This document shows, piece after piece, positions 8,993-19,599 of a DNA stretch of 64,000 nt. This stretch comes from Mesorhizobium sp. LHD-90 (GTDB taxonomy: Bacteria; Pseudomonadota; Alphaproteobacteria; Rhizobiales; Rhizobiaceae), in assembly GCF_030929505.1 (NCBI RefSeq), contig NZ_JAVFVV010000013.1, positions 1-64,000 of the forward strand. Direction: 5' to 3'. Below the pieces are notes generated by a model, which saw only the letters and a program-made list of their open reading frames with translations, was not told where the DNA came from and searched no databases. A program made the position numbers and the translations under genes. Every line of letters begins with the position of its first letter. The stretch's first letter is position 1.

Positions 8993-10009
8993 TCAGAAGA
9001 CCTTGGCGAATTCCTCGACGTTGGTCTTGTTGAATTCGAAGGGCTCGCCCATGACGGCCTCGCCGTCCTTGCCGACGGTGGTCTCGCCCTTCTTGCCCAT
9101 GGAGAGCTTCGAGCCTTCGGCGGTGTCCTTGCCGGCAAGGATGTCGGCCATGATCATGGTCGAAGAATAGCCGTATTCGACAGGGTTCCAGATGGCGAAG
9201 GTGTCGCAGGCGCCGGCAAGCACATAGTCCTTCATTTCCGAAGGCAGGCCGAGGCCGGTGATGAACACTTTTCCGGTCAGGCCGCCGTCGACGATCGCCT
9301 TGGCGCCCGAGCGGATGCCGATGGTGGTCGGCGAGATCACGCCCTTGAGGTTCGGATAGGCCTTCACCAGGCCCTGCATCTCGCGATAGCTCTTGTCGTC
9401 CTGGTCGTCGCCATAGACGGTCGCCACCAGCGGCATGTCCTTGTATTCCGGCTTCTTCCACTCTTCCTTCATGGCCTCGATCCAGGAGTTCTGGTTGGTC
9501 ATGGTGGAGGCGGCGGAAAGGATGGCGACCTCACCCTTGCCACCCAGTGTCTTGGCGATCATCTGCACCTGCTTGGCGCCGATGAGCGGGGTGGACGAGG
9601 CCGAGAGGTGGACGATGCGGCCGGCCGGCGCGATGGCCGAGTCGAAGCTCATCACCTTGATGCCGCGCTCGGCCGCCTTCTTGCCGACCGGGACCAGCGC
9701 GTCGGCGTCGTTGGCCGAAACGATGATGCCGTCGACCTTCTGGGCGATCTGCGCGTCGATGACGGCGATCTGCTCTTCCGCCGTCGGCTTGGCCGAGGCG
9801 GTGTAGATGATCTCGATGCCGCCGAGTTCCTTGGCCGCTTCCTTGGCGCCGTTGGCGCAGGCGTCGAAATAGCTGTTGCCGAGGTTCTTCACGATCATGG
9901 CGATGCGCTTGTCGGCGGCGCGCGCCCTGGTGGTGATGATTGTCGGCATGGCAAGTGCTGCACCGGCGGCGCCGGCAAGCTGCAATACGGTACGACGTGT
10001 AGTCTTCAT
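8993..10009 (-). CDS. rhaS: Rhamnose ABC transporter substrate-binding protein RhaS
   Basis: A 338-residue periplasmic sugar-binding protein (Peripla_BP_4 family). The N-terminus MKTTRRTVLQLAG is a twin-arginine-like or long Sec signal ending at ARAAD. The binding-protein core follows (AMIVKNLGNSYFDACANGA, GIIVSANDADALVP). The start at 10009 is chosen for its AGGAA ribosome-binding site and the signal peptide; 17 more upstream residues in frame look non-coding. It captures rhamnose in the periplasm for RhaTPQ. It follows rhaR by 72 nt. Confidence 0.92.
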   Translation of the reverse strand: MKTTRRTVLQLAGAAGAALAMPTIITTRARAADKRIAMIVKNLGNSYFDACANGAKEAAKELGGIEIIYTASAKPTAEEQIAVIDAQIAQKVDGIIVSANDADALVPVGKKAAERGIKVMSFDSAIAPAGRIVHLSASSTPLIGAKQVQMIAKTLGGKGEVAILSAASTMTNQNSWIEAMKEEWKKPEYKDMPLVATVYGDDQDDKSYREMQGLVKAYPNLKGVISPTTIGIRSGAKAIVDGGLTGKVFITGLGLPSEMKDYVLAGACDTFAIWNPVEYGYSSTMIMADILAGKDTAEGSKLSMGKKGETTVGKDGEAVMGEPFEFNKTNVEEFAKVF

Positions 10010-10081
10010 GGCAAATTCCTCCCTGCCATTCCCGGTTGAAATATCCTCGGACCGGCCCATGCCGGCCCGACCGTCCGCCGA

Positions 10082-10879
10082 TCATGCGGCGGAAGCGATC
10101 TCCTTGGCAACGGGCGCGATTCTTACGTCGAGCCCGGCATTCTCCATCATCGCTAGCGCGGCCTCGCTGACGGCATCGTCCGTCACCAGCGTGGTGACGC
10201 GCGACAGCGGGCACACCACCAAGCTTCCGCGCGGCTCAAACTTGGTCGAATCGGCGAGCACGATCAACCGTTCGGCGCGGCGGAGCAGCTTCGCTTCTGC
10301 GCGCGCCACCAGCGGGTCGGCCTCGACCACGCCGAGCGGCGTGATCGCGGCCGCGCTCATGAACATGGTGGTGGCGTGCAGGGTCTGGATCGTGTCGTCC
10401 TCGAAAGGCGACAGGATGATGCCCTGTTCGCGATAGACCTCGCCGCCCGGCAGGGTGATGCGGTTGTCGCTGCTGCGGATCAGCGCCTCGGCGATCGGAA
10501 AGGAGTTTGTGAGGATGTTCAGTCGCCGGTCACGCAGGAAATCGACCATGGCGAAGGTGGTCGTGCCGGCGTTGATGATGATCGATTCGCCGTCCTCCAC
10601 CAGCCCGCAGGCGAGCGCGGCGATGGCGCGTTTCTTGTCGGCGTTCTTGATGCGCTGCGAACTGAAGGTCGGCGCGCCGAGGGTGGCGGGGAAAGCCGGC
10701 GCCGGGGCGGAGATGCCGCCATGGACGCGCCTGACCAGACCTTCTTCTTCCAGCTTGGCCAGGTCACGCCGCAGCGTGGCGCTGGAGGCGCCGGTGAGGT
10801 CGACCAATTCGCGCACCGGCACGACGGGCCTGCCGGCCATCGCCTCCAGTATCGCAGATCGGCGGTCCATCTCGCGCAT
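10082..10879 (-). CDS. rhaR: DeoR-family rhamnose regulator RhaR
   Basis: A 265-residue DeoR-type repressor. An N-terminal winged helix-turn-helix (VRELVDLTGASSATLRRDLAKLEEEGLVRRVHGG, described here by its core VHGG and RRDL motifs) is followed by the DeoR sensor domain, which has the fold of sugar-phosphate isomerases (INAGTTTFAM, LTNS). Such proteins sense phosphorylated sugars. The start at MREMDRRS is preferred over a longer frame because the DeoR domain begins right after it. It is the first gene of the transporter operon and faces away from rhaD. Repeated GTGAGCG sites in the divergent promoter are likely its operators. Confidence 0.87.
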   Translation of the reverse strand: MREMDRRSAILEAMAGRPVVPVRELVDLTGASSATLRRDLAKLEEEGLVRRVHGGISAPAPAFPATLGAPTFSSQRIKNADKKRAIAALACGLVEDGESIIINAGTTTFAMVDFLRDRRLNILTNSFPIAEALIRSSDNRITLPGGEVYREQGIILSPFEDDTIQTLHATTMFMSAAAITPLGVVEADPLVARAEAKLLRRAERLIVLADSTKFEPRGSLVVCPLSRVTTLVTDDAVSEAALAMMENAGLDVRIAPVAKEIASAA

Positions 10880-10925
10880 GTCGATGCGGTTGCCTCGAAA
10901 TAATCGATCATCATGAATGCACGCT

Positions 10926-11026
10926 CGCTCACGATCGTCAAGAATTGTGAGCGTATTGCATCGCATCAATTCGATGCTGCACCGCAAACGCTCAAAGTTC
11001 GGGCGAATCACGATTGACCGTGAGCG
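10926..11026. promoter_or_regulatory. Divergent rhaR/rhaD promoter with repeated GTGAGCG half-sites
   Basis: CGCTCAC (10926-10932) and GTGAGCG (10947-10953) form an inverted pair. Further copies are CGCTCAA (10989-10995) and GTGAGCG (11020-11026). Four related half-sites within 100 bp between divergently transcribed rha genes suggest binding by RhaR. The spacing and the identity of the regulator are inferred. Confidence 0.6.
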
Positions 11027-11070
11027 AATAGGCTCATAACTTCCGCCAAAAATCTCGAAAGGGCGGAAAC

Positions 11071-13161
11071 ATGGCCATGCAAGGACTTGCCGATCTCTGG
11101 GACGACGCCAAGGCCGCCGGCATGAGCGAGGCGGAACTGCTCGTCTACCGCTCCAACCTGCTCGGCTCGGACAAGCGCATCACCAACTATGGCGGCGGCA
11201 ATACTTCCGCCAAGGCTTCTGAGAAGGACCCGCTGACCGGCAAAGCGGCTGAGGTGCTGTGGGTCAAGGGCTCGGGTGGCGACCTCGGCACCATGAAGAT
11301 GGACGGGCTGGCCAGCCTCTATATGGAGAAGCTCGAGGCGCTGAAAGGCCTTTATCGTGGCCTCGCGCATGAGGACGAGATGGTTGGCTATCTGCCGCAC
11401 TGCACCTTCAACCTGAACCCTCGCGCGGCCTCGATCGACACGCCGCTGCACGCCTTCGTGCCCAAAAAGCATGTCGACCACATGCATCCCGATGCGGTGA
11501 TCGCGATTGCCGCGGCCAGGGACAGCAAGGCGCTGACGAAAAAAATCTACGGCGACGAGATCGGCTGGCTGCCGTGGAAGCGGCCAGGATTCGAGCTCGG
11601 CCTTTGGCTGGAGAAATTCTGCAAGGAGAACCCCAAGGCGCTTGGCGTGGTTCTCGAAAGCCACGGCCTGTTCACCTGGGGCGACACGGCGAAAGAGTGC
11701 TACGACGTCACCATCCGCATCATCAACAAGGCTATGGAATTCTTCGAGGCTGAAGGCAAAGGGAAGGCCGCCTTTGGCGGAGAAGTGCGCAAAACTTTGC
11801 CGGCTGAGGAGCGCCTCGCCATCGCGGCAAAACTCATGCCGGCGCTACGCGGCATGATTTCCGCCGGGGAACGCAAGGTCGGACATTTCGACGACCAGGC
11901 GGCAGTGCTGGAATTTATCGCGGCGCGCGACATGGAAAAGCTGGCAGCACTTGGCACAAGCTGTCCCGACCATTTTTTGCGCACCAAGATCAGCCCGCTG
12001 GTGGTCGATTTCGACCCGGCCAACCCGGATATCAACGAGACGCTCGCCGGTCTTCCGGCCTCGCTGGAGGCATACCGGCAAGGCCACGCCGCCTATTACG
12101 AGCGCTGCAAGCGCCCGGTGAGCCCGCCGATGCGCGATCCCAACGCGGTGGTCTATCTCGTCCCCGGTGTCGGCATGATTACCTTCGCCAAGGATAAGGC
12201 GACGGCGCGCATTTCGGGCGAGTTCTACGTCAACGCCATCAACGTCATGCGCGGCGCCTCGACGGTGTCGGACTATATGGGGCTGCCCGAGCAGGAAGCC
12301 TTCGACATCGAATACTGGGTGCTGGAGGAAGCAAAGCTGCAGCGCCTGCCCAAGCCGAAACCGCTGGCCGGCCGCGTCGCGCTGGTTACCGGCGGGGCAG
12401 GCGGCATCGGCCGGGCGATCGCCGACCGGCTGATGGCCGACGGCGCCTGCGTGGTGCTGGCCGATATCGACGCTGGCTCGCTGGAAATCGCTGAAACCGA
12501 GTTCGCCAAGCGCCATTCGGCCGACGTGGTGCGCGGCGTGAAGCTGGACGTGACAAAAGAAGCCGAGGTCGCCGAGGCTTTTGTTTTCGCGGCTAAGGAA
12601 TTCGGAGGGCTCGACATTCTGGTCTCCAATGCCGGCATTTCGTCCGCCTCGCCGGTCGAGGACACGGAACTGTCGATGTGGACCCGCAACATCGACATTC
12701 TGGCGACCGGCTATTTCCTGGTGGCGCGCGAGGCGTTCCGGCTGATGAAAAAACAGAAGGCTGGCGGCAACATCGTCTTCATCGCCTCCAAGAACGGGCT
12801 GGCGGCTTCGCCGAACGCCTCGGCCTATTGCACGGCCAAAGCGGCGGAGATCCATCTCGCCCGCTGCCTGGCGCTGGAAGGCGCGGACGCCGGCATCCGC
12901 GTCAACACCGTCAACCCGGACGCCGTGCTGCGCGGCTCCAACATCTGGAAGGGCGAATGGCGCGAGCAGCGCGCCGCCGCCTACAACATGAAGCCGGACG
13001 AGCTCGAGGAGCATTACCGCAAGCGTTCCATGCTGAAGCTCGGCGTGTACCCGGAGGATGTCGCCGAGGCGGTGTGGTTCTTCGCCTCCGACCTGTCGGC
13101 GAAGTCGACGGGCAATATCCTGAACGTCGACGCGGGTAATGCGCAGAGTTTTACGAGGTAG
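11071..13161 (+). CDS. rhaD: Bifunctional rhamnulose-1-phosphate aldolase / short-chain dehydrogenase
   Basis: A 696-residue two-domain protein. Residues 1 to about 425 form a class II aldolase domain (NYGGGNTSAK, then HPDAVIAIAAA and SHGLFTWG, which supply zinc-binding histidines). From about residue 433 there is a short-chain dehydrogenase with the nucleotide motif TGGAGGIG and the catalytic Y-x-x-x-K as YCTAK. The aldolase splits L-rhamnulose-1-phosphate into dihydroxyacetone phosphate and L-lactaldehyde; the dehydrogenase domain probably handles the lactaldehyde. The length matches the rhizobial fused enzyme. It leads the rhaDI operon, facing away from rhaR. Confidence 0.92.
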   Translation: MAMQGLADLWDDAKAAGMSEAELLVYRSNLLGSDKRITNYGGGNTSAKASEKDPLTGKAAEVLWVKGSGGDLGTMKMDGLASLYMEKLEALKGLYRGLAHEDEMVGYLPHCTFNLNPRAASIDTPLHAFVPKKHVDHMHPDAVIAIAAARDSKALTKKIYGDEIGWLPWKRPGFELGLWLEKFCKENPKALGVVLESHGLFTWGDTAKECYDVTIRIINKAMEFFEAEGKGKAAFGGEVRKTLPAEERLAIAAKLMPALRGMISAGERKVGHFDDQAAVLEFIAARDMEKLAALGTSCPDHFLRTKISPLVVDFDPANPDINETLAGLPASLEAYRQGHAAYYERCKRPVSPPMRDPNAVVYLVPGVGMITFAKDKATARISGEFYVNAINVMRGASTVSDYMGLPEQEAFDIEYWVLEEAKLQRLPKPKPLAGRVALVTGGAGGIGRAIADRLMADGACVVLADIDAGSLEIAETEFAKRHSADVVRGVKLDVTKEAEVAEAFVFAAKEFGGLDILVSNAGISSASPVEDTELSMWTRNIDILATGYFLVAREAFRLMKKQKAGGNIVFIASKNGLAASPNASAYCTAKAAEIHLARCLALEGADAGIRVNTVNPDAVLRGSNIWKGEWREQRAAAYNMKPDELEEHYRKRSMLKLGVYPEDVAEAVWFFASDLSAKSTGNILNVDAGNAQSFTR

Positions 13162-13170
13162 CGCAGCCTA

Positions 13171-13339
13171 ACCCTCCCCCTTGAGGGGAGGGTCGACGAG
13201 CCGACGCAACGAAGTGGAGTTGGCGAGGCGGGGTGGGGTCGCTTCAGGATGGAGCACCTCTTCGGCGACCCCACCCCGCGTCACAAGCCCGCTCGTGCCG
13301 AGCGGGCTGCTCCGCGACCCTCCCCTCAAGGGGGAGGGT
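13171..13339. repeat. Full-length palindromic intergenic element between rhaD and rhaI
   Basis: It starts ACCCTCCCCCTTGAGGGG (13171) and ends in the reverse complement at 13339. Inner arms around GGCGGGGTGGGGTCG and CGACCCCACCCCG pair as well. It is the same family as 8850-8977 and 3639-3726, and again it sits inside a rha operon. Confidence 0.75.
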
Positions 13340-13356
13340 GAACGAAGGGAGGACCC

Positions 13357-14649
<1,293 letters not shown>

Positions 14650-14652
14650 GGG

Positions 14653-15780
14653 TTACCGCTCCGCGACGATGCGCGCGGTGATCGCCTCGGCCTTGTCGAT
14701 GGCATTCATGAAACAGCCGCGCAGATCGGCGCGCATGCCGGTGAACCACAGGCCGGGCAGCTTCGGATCGCTGTGGCCGCCGTTGAACAGCGGTTTGCCG
14801 CGTTGGTCGAGTACGCCGAGATGGCCGACCATCGACTCCAGCCCGGTTCGGTAGCCGGTCGCGGCGATCACCACGTCGGGTTCGACGGAACAGCCGTCCT
14901 CCAAGACGACCTTCGTGCCGTCGAAGCTTTTGATCTCCGGCACCGCCTTGATGCGGCCCGCCTTCATCGCCGCTACCGCGCCGTCGTCGGTGGCGATCGC
15001 CACGCTGTCGATGGCGAGCCGGCTCGCCGGACCGCCGGCCGATTTCGGCAGACCGAGCCGGCTCAGGTCGCCGAAACTCAGGCGCTGCACGGTCGAGATG
15101 ATGAGGTCGGCCAGCGCCAGCGGCAGCCGCGCCAGCATCGCCGAATTCTTGTGCACGGCGATGTTGAACACACGCTTCGGCAGCACCGCCAGCGCATGCC
15201 GCGCCGACAGCCAGATCGGCCCGGTCTCCACCCGGATCAGGTGGTTCAGCACATCGATGCCGGAATTGCCCGCGCCCGCCACAAGCACGCTGCGTCCACG
15301 ATAGAATTCCGCTTCACCAAAATCGGCCGCGTGCACGATCCGTCCCGGAAACGTCGCCAGTCCCGGCCAGTCGGGAATGAAGGGCACGCGATCGCGGCCG
15401 GTGGCGACGATCACATGCCGCGCCCGGTAGGTGCGGTCGCCGGCCTTGATCTCCCAGCGCTCGCCCGCCCGGTCGATCCGCTCCACCGCGGTAGAATAGT
15501 CGATCGGCAATTTGTGCAGCCGGGCGAAATCCTCGAACAGCGAGATCACCGCGGCGCGGTTGGGGAAAGCAGGCGTGCCGGCCGGATAGGAAACGCCGGG
15601 CAGCACGGAGAGATCACGGTAGGAGTTCAGCGTCAGGTGCTTGTGCCGCCGCCGCCAAGGGCCGCCGAGTTGCGCTTCACCCTCGGCGAGCCGTACGGCG
15701 ACGCCCGCCCTGGCCAGCGCCTGCGTCACCGCCAGACCGGCAGCACCGCCGCCGACCACCAAAACGTCCGTCTCGATCAT
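14653..15780 (-). CDS. Flavin-containing monooxygenase-like NAD(P)/FAD oxidoreductase
   Basis: A 375-residue flavoprotein. The FAD-binding GxGxxG is VVGGGAAG at residues 8-15 and the NADPH-binding one is VAGAGNSG near residue 170. Just before the second site, FPGRIVHAADF fits the FxGxxxHxxx(Y/F) fingerprint of class B flavin monooxygenases, and ATGYRTGLE is the usual second FAD-binding ATG motif. The substrate cannot be read from the sequence; relatives are often labelled trimethylamine, indole-pyruvate (YUCCA-like) or generic monooxygenases. It is convergent with rhaI and divergent from cydA. Confidence 0.8.
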   Translation of the reverse strand: MIETDVLVVGGGAAGLAVTQALARAGVAVRLAEGEAQLGGPWRRRHKHLTLNSYRDLSVLPGVSYPAGTPAFPNRAAVISLFEDFARLHKLPIDYSTAVERIDRAGERWEIKAGDRTYRARHVIVATGRDRVPFIPDWPGLATFPGRIVHAADFGEAEFYRGRSVLVAGAGNSGIDVLNHLIRVETGPIWLSARHALAVLPKRVFNIAVHKNSAMLARLPLALADLIISTVQRLSFGDLSRLGLPKSAGGPASRLAIDSVAIATDDGAVAAMKAGRIKAVPEIKSFDGTKVVLEDGCSVEPDVVIAATGYRTGLESMVGHLGVLDQRGKPLFNGGHSDPKLPGLWFTGMRADLRGCFMNAIDKAEAITARIVAER

Positions 15781-15964
15781 GCCACGCTTGTGTCCCGGCC
15801 GTTGCGGCGCCGGTGATCGGGCGCAATGCCTGCCCTGTCAACCCATGCCGGCGGTGTTCCCGCGGCGGATGCGACATCACGCCCCGCGCGTCGGCGTGCC
15901 GCTTTGACCCGAAGCCCGCTCGGACATACTCTCCCGTTCAGGAACCCGCTTGGAGCAAGGCCTC

Positions 15965-17326
15965 ATGGACCCGCTCATTCTATCGCGCATGCAGTTTGCC
16001 GCGAACATCTCGTTCCACATCCTGTTTCCGACCATCACGATCGCGCTCGGCTGGGTGTTGCTGTTCTTCAAGATACGCTACAATGCCACCTCCGACACCG
16101 CATGGATGCGCGCCTACTTCACCTGGGTAAAGGTGTTCGCGCTGTCCTTCGCCATGGGTGTGGTCTCCGGCGTCACCATGAGTTTCCAGTTCGGCACCAA
16201 CTGGCCGGGCTACATGGAGAAGGTCGGCAACATCGCCGGCCCGCTGCTCGCCTACGAAGTGCTGACCGCCTTCTTCCTGGAGGCCGTTTTTCTCGGCATC
16301 ATGCTGTTCGGGTTCCGGCGCGTCTCCAACAAGGTGCATACGGCGGCGACCGTTCTGGTCGCCTTCGGCACCACCATGTCGGCCTTCTGGATTCTCGCGC
16401 TGAACTCCTGGATGCAGACGCCGGTCGGCTTCGAAATCCGCGACGGCGTGGTCCATGCGACAAGCTGGTGGGCGGTGGTTTTCAATCCGTCCTTCCCGTA
16501 CCGCCTCGTGCACATGCTGCTCGCCTCGGGTCTCACCGTCTCCTTCCTGATCGCCGGCCTGTCGGCGCTGCGCTGGCTCGTCGGCGACCGTTCCGAATCG
16601 ATGTGGAAAGCGCTGCGCACCGGGACCTTCCTTGGCGCGATCCTGATTCCGATCCAGATTTTCGCCGGCGACCAGCACGGGCTGAACACGCTGGAGCATC
16701 AGCCGCAAAAGATAGCGGCGATGGAGGCCAATTGGGAGACGCGCGCCCATGTGCCGCTGGTGCTGTTCGGCTGGCCGGACGAGGCGGCGCGGACGAACCA
16801 CTTCGAGGTGACCATACCCGACGGCGCCAGCCTGATCCTGCGCCACAGCCCCGACGGTGTGGTGCCCGGCCTCAACGACTATGTCGGCAATCATCCGCCG
16901 GTGCTGCCGCTGTTCTGGGGTTTCCGCATCATGGTCGGCGTCGGCGTTATGATGCTCCTTGTGTCGTGGACGGCGACATGGTGGCTCTGGCGCCGCCAGA
17001 CGCTGCCGAGGCCGCTGGCGCTGCTGATGGTGCCGATGGCTTTCTCCGGCTGGGTGGCGACGCTGGCCGGCTGGTACGTCACCGAGATCGGCCGCCAGCC
17101 CTGGCTGGTCACCGGCGTATTGAAGACCGCCGACGCGGTCGGGCCGGTCGCCGGCAGTCACGTCGCCTTCACGCTCGCGGTCTATCTGGCGCTCTACACG
17201 ACGTTGCTGATCGCCTATCTCGCCACGCTCACCCATCTGGCGCTGAAGGCGGCGAAGGAGGGCGACAAGTCGCCGCTGCCGGCCGTGCTCGACAAGCCCG
17301 CCGCCCAGCCGTTGGCGGGAGGGTGA
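15965..17326 (+). CDS. cydA: Cytochrome bd-type (cyanide-insensitive) quinol oxidase subunit I
   Basis: A 453-residue membrane protein with about nine transmembrane helices that carries the three hemes. Heme ligand candidates are His in ISFHILFP (residue about 19) and His in RLVHMLLASG (about 186). The GWYVTEIGRQPW segment is the conserved quinol-side motif. The quinol loop is short, as in the CioA form. The start MDPLILSRMQF matches the family; an upstream TTG at 15950 is less likely. The enzyme oxidises quinol and reduces oxygen at the inner membrane, working at low oxygen or when heme-copper oxidases are inhibited. Confidence 0.93.
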   Translation: MDPLILSRMQFAANISFHILFPTITIALGWVLLFFKIRYNATSDTAWMRAYFTWVKVFALSFAMGVVSGVTMSFQFGTNWPGYMEKVGNIAGPLLAYEVLTAFFLEAVFLGIMLFGFRRVSNKVHTAATVLVAFGTTMSAFWILALNSWMQTPVGFEIRDGVVHATSWWAVVFNPSFPYRLVHMLLASGLTVSFLIAGLSALRWLVGDRSESMWKALRTGTFLGAILIPIQIFAGDQHGLNTLEHQPQKIAAMEANWETRAHVPLVLFGWPDEAARTNHFEVTIPDGASLILRHSPDGVVPGLNDYVGNHPPVLPLFWGFRIMVGVGVMMLLVSWTATWWLWRRQTLPRPLALLMVPMAFSGWVATLAGWYVTEIGRQPWLVTGVLKTADAVGPVAGSHVAFTLAVYLALYTTLLIAYLATLTHLALKAAKEGDKSPLPAVLDKPAAQPLAGG

Positions 17327-17417
17327 TCTTGTTCCTCCCCCAGCGAAGGGGAGTCCGAAAGACAGTCGCCGAAGGTCGTGAAGGGGGCGTAAGAAAATCC
17401 GTGGGAGATCTCGAACA

Positions 17418-18422
17418 ATGACTCTCGACTGGCCGACCCTGCTGCCGCTCATCTTCGCCGGCCTCATGGGCCTGGCGATCCTCATCTACGTCGTGCTCGA
17501 CGGCTTCGACCTCGGCATCGGCATCCTGTTCTCGCTTGCCGATGACAAGGAGCAGGATACGATGATCGCCGCCATCGGCCCGTTCTGGGACGCCAACGAG
17601 ACCTGGCTGGTGCTGGCCGTCGGTCTGTTGCTGGTCGCCTTTCCGATGGCGCATGGCGTCATCCTCACCGCGCTCTATCTGCCGGTCTTCGTGCTGCTGG
17701 TCGGACTGATCCTGCGCGGCGTCGCTTTTGACTTCCGCGCCAAGGTGCCGACGCACCGCAAGCACCGTTGGAACCGCATCTTCTTTATCGGCTCGCTCAC
17801 TGCCTCGCTGGCGCAGGGTTACATGCTCGGCGTCTATGTGCTCGGCCTGCAGACCGGCATGGCGGCGATGGCCTTCGGTGTGTTGGTGGCGTTTTGCCTC
17901 GCCGCCGCCTATGCCGCGATGGGTGCGGCCTGGTTGATCTACAAGACCGAGGGCCCCTTGCAGACCAAGGCCGTGCTGTGGCTGCGCGCGGCGCTGGTGT
18001 TGACCGCCCTCGGCATGGCGGCTGTCTCCATCGCCACGCCGCTTGCCAGCCCGCGCATCTTCGACAAATGGTTCGTGCTCCCGGAACTGCTGTGGCTGTC
18101 GCCGCTGCCGATCCTGTCGGGCATCCTGTTCCTGTGGCTGTGGTGGCAGACGTTTCATCTGCCCAAGCCCGGCGACCGCCATGCGGCGCTGCCCTTCGTC
18201 ACGCTCGCCGCGATCTTCGTGCTGGGTTTCGCCGGCCTCGCCTGGTCGTTCTACCCGTTCGTCGTACCGGAGCGCCTGACGATCTGGCAGGCGGCCTCTG
18301 CGCCGGAGGCGCTGGGCATCATCCTGGTGGGCGTGGCCTTCGTGCTGCCGGTCATCCTCGGCTATTCCGTCTATGCCTACCGCGTCTTCGGCGGCAAGGC
18401 CGACGACCTGCGGTATGATTGA
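17418..18422 (+). CDS. cydB: Cytochrome bd-type quinol oxidase subunit II
   Basis: A 334-residue partner of CydA with about nine hydrophobic helices and the family start region YVVLDGFDLGIGILF. It stabilises the heme-bearing subunit in the inner membrane. It lies 91 nt after cydA, across a stretch that looks like a decayed intergenic repeat (CCTCCCCCAGCGAAGGGG near 17336). A GGGAGATC ribosome-binding site precedes the ATG. No cydX or cydDC genes are nearby, as is common for the Cio type. Confidence 0.93.
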   Translation: MTLDWPTLLPLIFAGLMGLAILIYVVLDGFDLGIGILFSLADDKEQDTMIAAIGPFWDANETWLVLAVGLLLVAFPMAHGVILTALYLPVFVLLVGLILRGVAFDFRAKVPTHRKHRWNRIFFIGSLTASLAQGYMLGVYVLGLQTGMAAMAFGVLVAFCLAAAYAAMGAAWLIYKTEGPLQTKAVLWLRAALVLTALGMAAVSIATPLASPRIFDKWFVLPELLWLSPLPILSGILFLWLWWQTFHLPKPGDRHAALPFVTLAAIFVLGFAGLAWSFYPFVVPERLTIWQAASAPEALGIILVGVAFVLPVILGYSVYAYRVFGGKADDLRYD

Positions 18423-18445
18423 CGGGCGCGCGGAAGCCCGCCGAT

Positions 18446-18462
18446 CCGCTCACAAGCGGTTT
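18446..18462 (+). terminator. Short hairpin after cydB
   Basis: CCGCT (18446-18450), CACA loop, AGCGG (18455-18459), then TTT. It lies 24 nt after the cydB stop and overlaps the stop of the convergent protease gene. The stem is short. Confidence 0.35.
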
Positions 18463-19466
18463 GACGCCGCCCGGATCGCCATGATGGAGACGGCCTTGTT
18501 GTGGCCGATGCCCGAATCCACGCATCCGCCCATGACGTGGACGCCGACCAGTGCCCCCGCCGGGTCGAGGACGCCGGATCCGGACGAACCGCCTTGCGTG
18601 TCGAGGTCGCCGTAGTGGAGCAGACCGTCGATGAGGAAATCGAGCGGTCCGGCTTCGATCTTTTTCGGATTGCCTGCCGGATGCTGGATCACGGTAAGTG
18701 GCGTCCCGTTGGCTGCGTCCGTCGTAGCGACCGCGCGCACGCCATAGACGTCACCGGCCTGCTTGCCGTCGGCGCCGATCCGCACGATGGCGAAGTCGAG
18801 GCCGCCGATACGATATTCGTCGAGCGCCGTTATAGCAAAGACCATCGGCGTGCGCACCGCACCCGTGCTTTTGTCCACCTGGTAGCCGAAATTGACATGC
18901 ATGTTCGAGGCGATCTCGTTGGGTTCGATGATCACCCACTGGCCGTCGATCAGCCGCCGCGGGCGGCGCCAGCCATTGCCGGTCTGGTCGAAGCAATGGC
19001 CTGCCGTCAGCATTTCGTTGGGACTGATCATCGTGCCGGTGCACCAGCGTTTCCCGGAGACATTGCCCGCGTCGGCGTTGGGTGCGGGAAATTTCTGGGC
19101 AAGGTCGGAGTTCCATTGGAACTGGGCGGTGCTCGGCTCGTTGCCTGCCACGAAATCCTGCGTTGGGCCGAGCGTCCCGTCATAAAGTTCGACGTCCTGG
19201 GAATCGTCGGGGCCACAGATCGATTCGAGAACCGCCTTGGCTTTCTGCGTCTCGATCGCGTCGATCGCTTCGATGGCCTCGACAGCGATGGTCGGCAGCT
19301 TGCCCGCCACACCCGTGGTGGCGTCGCTGAAGAAGTCTTTCACCGTTTCGGCCATGTCGTCCGGAAACGGCAACGCATGCCGCTCCTGTCCGGCAGCGGG
19401 TCCAGCGAGGCCCGCCAGCAGGGCCATCGCTACAGCCGCACCGACGCCGATCGTTTTCTCGTTCAT
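18450..19466 (-). CDS. Secreted trypsin-like serine protease (S1 family)
   Basis: A 338-residue exported protease. An N-terminal signal peptide (MNEKTIGVGAAVAMALLAGL, cleaved near AAGQE) precedes a pro-region of about 100 residues. The catalytic triad is readable: His in LTAGHCF, Asp in LDFAIVRI and Ser in GGSSGSGV. The start at 19466 has an AAAGGGAGGAGGG ribosome-binding site. It lies downstream of the four cysteine-rich peptides on the same strand, but a good terminator (19600-19622) separates them, so it is probably a separate transcript. Its nearness to a candidate peptide-maturation locus makes a role in final processing possible, though unproven. Confidence 0.85.
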   Translation of the reverse strand: MNEKTIGVGAAVAMALLAGLAGPAAGQERHALPFPDDMAETVKDFFSDATTGVAGKLPTIAVEAIEAIDAIETQKAKAVLESICGPDDSQDVELYDGTLGPTQDFVAGNEPSTAQFQWNSDLAQKFPAPNADAGNVSGKRWCTGTMISPNEMLTAGHCFDQTGNGWRRPRRLIDGQWVIIEPNEIASNMHVNFGYQVDKSTGAVRTPMVFAITALDEYRIGGLDFAIVRIGADGKQAGDVYGVRAVATTDAANGTPLTVIQHPAGNPKKIEAGPLDFLIDGLLHYGDLDTQGGSSGSGVLDPAGALVGVHVMGGCVDSGIGHNKAVSIMAIRAASNRL

Positions 19467-19599
19467 GGAATCCCTCCTCCCTTTCGGAATTGATGAGCCT
19501 CGTTTGCGCGTCGACGCCCGTTGCTCGAAAGCTTCGGTGTCACCGTCGACGGCTCGTGGCCGGCAAGGCGTGACCTGCCGGCCGGACCTCGATACCGGC

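Noticed and set aside
15980-17485. Minus-strand open frame opposite cydA
   Set aside because: His/Arg/Glu-rich shadow of the cydA gene, a common artefact of GC-rich coding DNA.
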